A stretch of 15,399 nt of DNA from an uncultured Treponema sp. (GTDB lineage Bacteria; Spirochaetota; Spirochaetia; Treponematales; Treponemataceae), in NCBI GenBank assembly GCA_905373565.1, contig CAJPTT010000012.1:1-15399 (forward strand). The letters are read 5' to 3'. Of this stretch, positions 11,515-15,399 are shown one piece after another. Position 1 is the first letter of the stretch. Each line of letters begins with the position of its first letter. The notes beneath the pieces were generated by a model, which had not been told where the DNA came from, did not search any database, and saw only the letters and a list, made by a program, of their open reading frames with translations. Both the position numbers and the translations under genes were made by a program.

Positions 11515-13182
11515 ATGCTGAAGATGCCGGCATCAAATAAACCGGTTGATCCGCTTTTAGCGTTTACCATTATATTTACAATGGTCTCGCTGGTTGTGTT
11601 TGCCGTTATTCCGTTAGTAAAGGTACTTATTCAAAGTTTTATTTCGTATGAGGGGACTGTTTCTTTTGACGCATATCTCCGTGCGTTTACGTCGGAAGAA
11701 AATTTTAAGGCGTTAAGCCACAGTTTGACGCTTGGGGCAGCAAGCGGCATCCTTTCTACTGCTATCGGTTTTTTGTTTGCCTACAGTGCGGCTTATGTCC
11801 ACATGCGCTGGAAGCGGCTTTTCAACCTGATTGCCATGCTTCCGATTGTTTCGCCGCCTTTTGCCATCGCATTGTCGATTATCTTGCTGTTCGGCAGTAG
11901 GGGCTTGATTTCTTACACGCTGCTCGGTTTACAGGATGTGAATATCTACGGATTCCGCGGGCTTTTGTTTGCGCAAACGCTCTCGTACTTTCCTATTGCA
12001 TACTTGCTTTTAAACGGAGTGCTCGGTTCGATTGATCCTTCAATTGAAGAAGCCGCCCGCAATATGGGTGCTTCACGGGGCAAGACCTTTCTTCACGTTA
12101 CGTTGCCGCTTTGCTTGCCCGGTATTGCGAACGCATTTTTACTGGTATTTATCAAATCGGTTGCCGACTTCGGGAATCCCATCACCATCGGCGGCAACTA
12201 TCAGACCTTAGCGACGCAAATTTACTATCAGGCAATCGGTAATTATGATATGCAGGGCGGCGCAGCGGTGGCTATTTTATTGCTGCTGATTTCGATCGGC
12301 CTTTTTGCGCTTAGTAAGCTCTGGGTAGAAAAGAAAACCTTTGTTACCATTACCGGCAAGGCGGCACGCGGACGAGTGCTGATTGATGAAAAACATATCG
12401 CAGCGCCCATCAATGCAGGCTGCTATTTTATTTCGTTCATCGTTATCGGGTTGTATATTCTCATTCCACTCGTTTCGTTCGTTAAACTGTGGGGTATCAA
12501 TTATACGTTCACCCTTGAACATTACCGGTATGCATTCGGTATCGGTATGAAGAGTCTCCGTGATTCAACGTTGATGGCGGCGCTTGCGACTCCGGTTACC
12601 GGTATATTGGCAATGGTTATCGCCTTTTTAACGGTACGTAAGCGGTTTGTCGGTAGAAAAGCAATGGAATTGATTTCGATGCTCGGTATGACGGTGCCGG
12701 GTACGGTCATGGGAATCGGCTATGTGCTGTCCTTTAACACTCCGCCGCTTGTGCTTACCGGTACAATGCTCATCATCGTGCTGTCGTATGTGTTCCGCTA
12801 TCTTCCCGTCGGCGTACAATCGGGTGTAACCTCGTTAAAGCAGATTGATCCTTCTATAGAAGAAGCAGCGGCTGATCTAGGCGCGAACTCGTTTACGACA
12901 TTTACAACCGTTACACTGCCGCTCATTAAAACCGCATTTTTCGGCGGACTCGTCTACACTTTCGTGAAGAGTATGACATCGATCAGCGCCGTTATCTTTT
13001 TGGTATCGGCGCGGTACAAGCTTTTGACGGTTTCCATTCTCGATCAGGTAGACTCGGGAAAATTCGGCGTCGCTTCGGCCTTATCAACGATGCTGATTGT
13101 CGTTGTATACATTGCAATTGCAATCCTCTACCGGCTGATACGGCTGCTCGGCGTAAATAAAAAAGACATTAAATTGACATAA
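11515..13182 (+). CDS. Fused double permease of an FbpB/AfuB-type ABC importer
   Basis: This 555-residue integral membrane protein is made of two homologous permease domains in tandem, as in FbpB, AfuB and SfuB. Each half carries an EAA loop that contacts the ATPase: IDPSIEEAARNMGASRGKTF (near residues 176-195) and IDPSIEEAAADLGANSFTTF (near 444-463). About 12 membrane segments are expected, for instance LLAFTIIFTMVSLVVFAVIP at the start and MLIVVVYIAIAILYRLI at the end. Start ATG 11515 has AAGGAG nine bases upstream. It heads a three-gene operon with the ATPase (12 bases downstream) and the binding protein. Annotation pipelines would call it an iron(III) permease; see the finding on substrate. 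Confidence 0.95.
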   Translation: MLKMPASNKPVDPLLAFTIIFTMVSLVVFAVIPLVKVLIQSFISYEGTVSFDAYLRAFTSEENFKALSHSLTLGAASGILSTAIGFLFAYSAAYVHMRWKRLFNLIAMLPIVSPPFAIALSIILLFGSRGLISYTLLGLQDVNIYGFRGLLFAQTLSYFPIAYLLLNGVLGSIDPSIEEAARNMGASRGKTFLHVTLPLCLPGIANAFLLVFIKSVADFGNPITIGGNYQTLATQIYYQAIGNYDMQGGAAVAILLLLISIGLFALSKLWVEKKTFVTITGKAARGRVLIDEKHIAAPINAGCYFISFIVIGLYILIPLVSFVKLWGINYTFTLEHYRYAFGIGMKSLRDSTLMAALATPVTGILAMVIAFLTVRKRFVGRKAMELISMLGMTVPGTVMGIGYVLSFNTPPLVLTGTMLIIVLSYVFRYLPVGVQSGVTSLKQIDPSIEEAAADLGANSFTTFTTVTLPLIKTAFFGGLVYTFVKSMTSISAVIFLVSARYKLLTVSILDQVDSGKFGVASALSTMLIVVVYIAIAILYRLIRLLGVNKKDIKLT

Positions 13183-13194
13183 TGAGGTAACGAT

Positions 13195-14283
13195 ATGGTA
13201 AAAAATGAGAAATCTCAACCGGTACGGTTAGAGCACATTGTAAAAGAATATGTTTCTCCCGATAAGTCGGTGTTCCGAGCAGTAAATAATATTGATCTTA
13301 CCATCAATGCAGGCGAATTCGTAACGCTGCTTGGTCCTTCCGGCTGCGGAAAAACCACTACGCTGCGGATGATCGCGGGATTTGAAACGCCGACGTCAGG
13401 CGATATGTTTCTGGGAAATGAGCGGATTAATAATTTAACTCCTGATAAGCGCGATACGGCGATGGTGTTTCAATCGTATGCATTGTTTCCCCATTATGAT
13501 GTGTTCAATAACATTTCATACGGATTGAGGCTCCGTAAATTATCTAAAGAAGAAATCAGCCGGAAGGTCGGAGCGATGATTGAGCTGGTCGGGCTAACCG
13601 GTATGGAAAGCCGCTTCCCAACACAGATATCCGGCGGACAGCAGCAGCGCGTTGCACTTGCCCGCGCCCTCATTATGGAACCTGCTGTAATGCTGTTTGA
13701 TGAGCCGCTGTCCAACCTCGATGCAAAGCTGCGCGTAAATATGCGTACCGAAATCCGCAAGATTCAGCGGAAGCTCGGCGTTACGAGTATCTATGTAACC
13801 CACGATCAGGCGGAAGCAATGGCGCTTTCCGACCGTATCATCATTATGAATAAGGGGAAGATAGAGCAGGTAGGCACTCCTCAAGAAGTATATTTGCGGC
13901 CGGCTTCAGTTTTTGTCGCCGACTTTATCGGACGGGCAAACTTTATCAGGGGCGAGGTAAAGGGACGCGATGAACACGGACTTGCCGTTGAACTGTACGG
14001 TACGGTGTTGCACATAAAAAATTATGCGGATAAACAATTCACCGTAGGCGACACGGTAACCGCCGTGGTGCGCCCCGAATCCGTAACGGTCGGTACGGAA
14101 GGTCAGTTTGAAGGCGATATCGTGATGTCTGCTTTTATGGGCGCACACCAAGAGTACCGAGTTAAACTCGGCGATATCGTACTGGATGCCGAACAACTTA
14201 ACCCGATGGGCGGTAAATTGTTTGCAGAGAACGAGCATGTATCTATCCGTCTGCATGAGGATAGCATATATATAGTAGATTAG
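13195..14283 (+). CDS. ABC importer ATPase, FbpC/AfuC/MalK type
   Basis: This 362-residue ATPase has Walker A GPSGCGKTT (47-55), Q-loop Gln93 in VFQSYALFPH, signature ISGGQQQR (145-152), Walker B MLFDEP (166-171) with D-loop SNLDAKLR, and switch His203 in VTHDQAEAMA. After about residue 240 (VFVADFIGRANF) comes a C-terminal TOBE-type beta domain, seen as VRPESVTV and ending HEDSIYIVD, usual for the FbpC/PotA/MalK branch. The ribosome site GAGG lies at 13184-13187, just after the permease stop. All catalytic residues are present. It would act as a homodimer on the cytoplasmic face of the double permease. Confidence 0.96.
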   Translation: MVKNEKSQPVRLEHIVKEYVSPDKSVFRAVNNIDLTINAGEFVTLLGPSGCGKTTTLRMIAGFETPTSGDMFLGNERINNLTPDKRDTAMVFQSYALFPHYDVFNNISYGLRLRKLSKEEISRKVGAMIELVGLTGMESRFPTQISGGQQQRVALARALIMEPAVMLFDEPLSNLDAKLRVNMRTEIRKIQRKLGVTSIYVTHDQAEAMALSDRIIIMNKGKIEQVGTPQEVYLRPASVFVADFIGRANFIRGEVKGRDEHGLAVELYGTVLHIKNYADKQFTVGDTVTAVVRPESVTVGTEGQFEGDIVMSAFMGAHQEYRVKLGDIVLDAEQLNPMGGKLFAENEHVSIRLHEDSIYIVD

Positions 14284-14286
14284 GAC

Positions 14287-14319
14287 ACCTCTAAAAAACC
14301 AAGCCGGATTTTTAGAGGT
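14287..14319. terminator. Hairpin between ATPase and binding-protein genes
   Basis: CCTCTAAAAA (14288-14297) and TTTTTAGAGG (14309-14318) form a perfect 10-bp stem, extended by an A-T pair, around a 11-base loop. The site lies within the operon, before the GAGGAGG ribosome site at 14330. It may act as an attenuator, or may protect the 5' end of a processed binding-protein mRNA; binding proteins are often needed in excess. Confidence 0.5.
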
Positions 14320-14341
14320 TCCCATTAATGAGGAGGTCTAT

Positions 14342-15376
14342 ATGAAAAAAATGTGCAGTATGATGCTTGCAGCGATCGTTGCGGCAGGGATGCTCTTTGC
14401 CATGGGCGGGCAAGCGGAGCAGGGAAATGGGAAACCGAAACATTTGACGATGTATGTCGGTTATGTTGAAGAGTACGGTATGAAGGTTGCAGCAGAGTTT
14501 GAAAAAGCAACCGGTATTCACGTTGATTTTGTACGCATGAGCGCAGGCGAAGCCTTGGGCCGGATTCGTGCGGAAAAAGCAAACCCGAAAGCAAGCGTAT
14601 GGTACGGCGGGTCTGCCGATTCGTTCATCACTGCAAAGGGTGAGGGATTATTGGAAGCATACATCTCGCCGTCTGCCGCAAAAATTGCACCGAATTTTAA
14701 AGATGCGGAAGGTTATTGGACAGGGCTTACCGTAGGCTATCTCGGTTTTATCTGCGACAAACGCTGGTTCGAAGATCACCCCGGTGTTGCCTATCCTGAA
14801 TCGTGGGACGACTTATTAAAGCCTGAATTTAAAGGACAGATTATCGTATCGAATCCCGGTTCTGCATCCACCGGTTATTTGTTGCTTTCAACAATGGTAC
14901 AGATGCGGGGAGAAAAAGAAGGTATTCAGTATATGAAGGCGTTGAACGGTCAAGTTAAGCAGTATACTAAAAGCGGTGAAGCGCCGTCCCGTTCGGCTGC
15001 GCTCGGCGAATGCGCCGTCGGTATTACCTTTTTGCACAACGGTATCCGGTTGATGAAACAAGGTTATACCAACATTCATCTTTCCGTCCCGAAAGACGGC
15101 ACCAGTTACGAGGTTGGATCCGTTGCCATGATCAAAGGCGCTCCGGAGGCTGAAGCTGCCAAGATATTCATCGACTGGTGTATGACCCCCGCGTGCCTTG
15201 AAATCGGTCAGAAATACACCGACTCCTATCACTTTCTGACCAATCCCGATGCGCATACTCCCGATGAGGCCGTTGCATTACGCGATACCAAGCTCATCAA
15301 ATATGATTTTATCTGGTCGGGTCAAAACAAGAACCGCCTACTTGAAGCATGGAACAACGCAATTAAGTCAAAGTAG
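14342..15376 (+). CDS. Periplasmic substrate-binding protein, AfuA/FbpA family
   Basis: This 344-residue protein has a Sec signal peptide (MKKMCSMMLAAIVAAGMLFA, then MGGQAE) with no lipobox Cys, so it is likely soluble in the periplasm. The mature part is an SBP_bac_6/AfuA-type fold: HLTMYVGYVEEYGMKVAAEF, VWYGGSADSF (86-95), YPESWDDLLKPEFKGQI, and FLHNGIRLMKQGY (230-242). IHLSVPKDGTSYEVGSVAMI follows (245-264). There is no adjacent Tyr pair of the kind that holds iron in FbpA. His232-Asn233 and Glu257 stand where, as far as I recall, AfuA uses His-Asp and Glu to hold a hexose phosphate. This makes a phosphorylated sugar plausible. It is the last visible gene of the operon; the window ends 23 bases later. 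Confidence 0.93.
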   Translation: MKKMCSMMLAAIVAAGMLFAMGGQAEQGNGKPKHLTMYVGYVEEYGMKVAAEFEKATGIHVDFVRMSAGEALGRIRAEKANPKASVWYGGSADSFITAKGEGLLEAYISPSAAKIAPNFKDAEGYWTGLTVGYLGFICDKRWFEDHPGVAYPESWDDLLKPEFKGQIIVSNPGSASTGYLLLSTMVQMRGEKEGIQYMKALNGQVKQYTKSGEAPSRSAALGECAVGITFLHNGIRLMKQGYTNIHLSVPKDGTSYEVGSVAMIKGAPEAEAAKIFIDWCMTPACLEIGQKYTDSYHFLTNPDAHTPDEAVALRDTKLIKYDFIWSGQNKNRLLEAWNNAIKSK

Positions 15377-15399
15377 GAGCACAAGGGAAGAGCTGAAAC

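Noticed and set aside
11515..15376. Iron(III) transporter as the firm call
   Set aside because: The family name is right, but the neighbours and missing Tyr pair make the substrate doubtful, so it was kept as a family-level call only.
1..15399. tRNA, rRNA, CRISPR array or transposase
   Set aside because: No cloverleaf with a plausible anticodon, no rRNA stretch, no regularly spaced repeats, and no transposase or recombinase frame were seen.

Overview
The window looks like chromosomal DNA from a host-associated spirochaete, most likely Treponema. This rests on the mix of gene families, the many palindromic intergenic repeats, a lipoprotein-type binding protein and general sequence feel. No rRNA or marker gene confirms it, so the genus is an inference. 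Roughly the first 4.1 kb is AT-rich and repeat-rich, and it carries decayed genes. The remainder is denser, with ordinary operons.

Positions 1-4135 form an accessory island. It contains the C-terminal end of an AraC-family regulator at the left edge, a second broken copy of that end, one intact AraC/GyrI-like regulator on the + strand (996-1838), and four type II toxin-antitoxin modules all on the - strand. Only RelB/YoeB (1895-2421) is intact. The YefM-like antitoxin is followed by half a toxin. HigA is preceded by a higB carrying a large internal deletion. An intact Doc/Fic toxin follows an antitoxin with a frameshift. Three modules have clear -35/-10 promoters and the fourth has an extended -10. 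An 85-bp direct repeat, two related hairpins and a motif lying just downstream of two toxin genes tie the island together.

Positions 4128-8019 hold the remains of a NikABCDE/Opp-type importer. The island edge truncates a DppC/NikC-type permease. Two ATPases (NikD- and NikE-like, the second short at its C-terminus), a block of five hairpins and a NikA-like lipoprotein follow. No NikB-type permease is visible, so the system is probably incomplete unless the missing part lies elsewhere. A CPBP intramembrane protease gene (7908-8645, - strand) converges on, and overlaps, the 3' end of the binding-protein gene.

Positions 8646-9010 carry no gene but are unusually rich in perfect palindromes.

Positions 9011-15376 form a coherent module. 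rpiR and gnd (6-phosphogluconate dehydrogenase) overlap by 4 bases in a - strand operon. Divergent from them is a three-gene ABC importer: a fused double permease, an ATPase and a periplasmic binding protein. By sequence the importer belongs to the FbpABC/AfuABC group usually labelled 'iron(III)'. The sugar-phosphate-type regulator, the pentose phosphate enzyme and the lack of an FbpA-like tyrosine pair make a phosphorylated sugar or sugar acid a better guess for the substrate.
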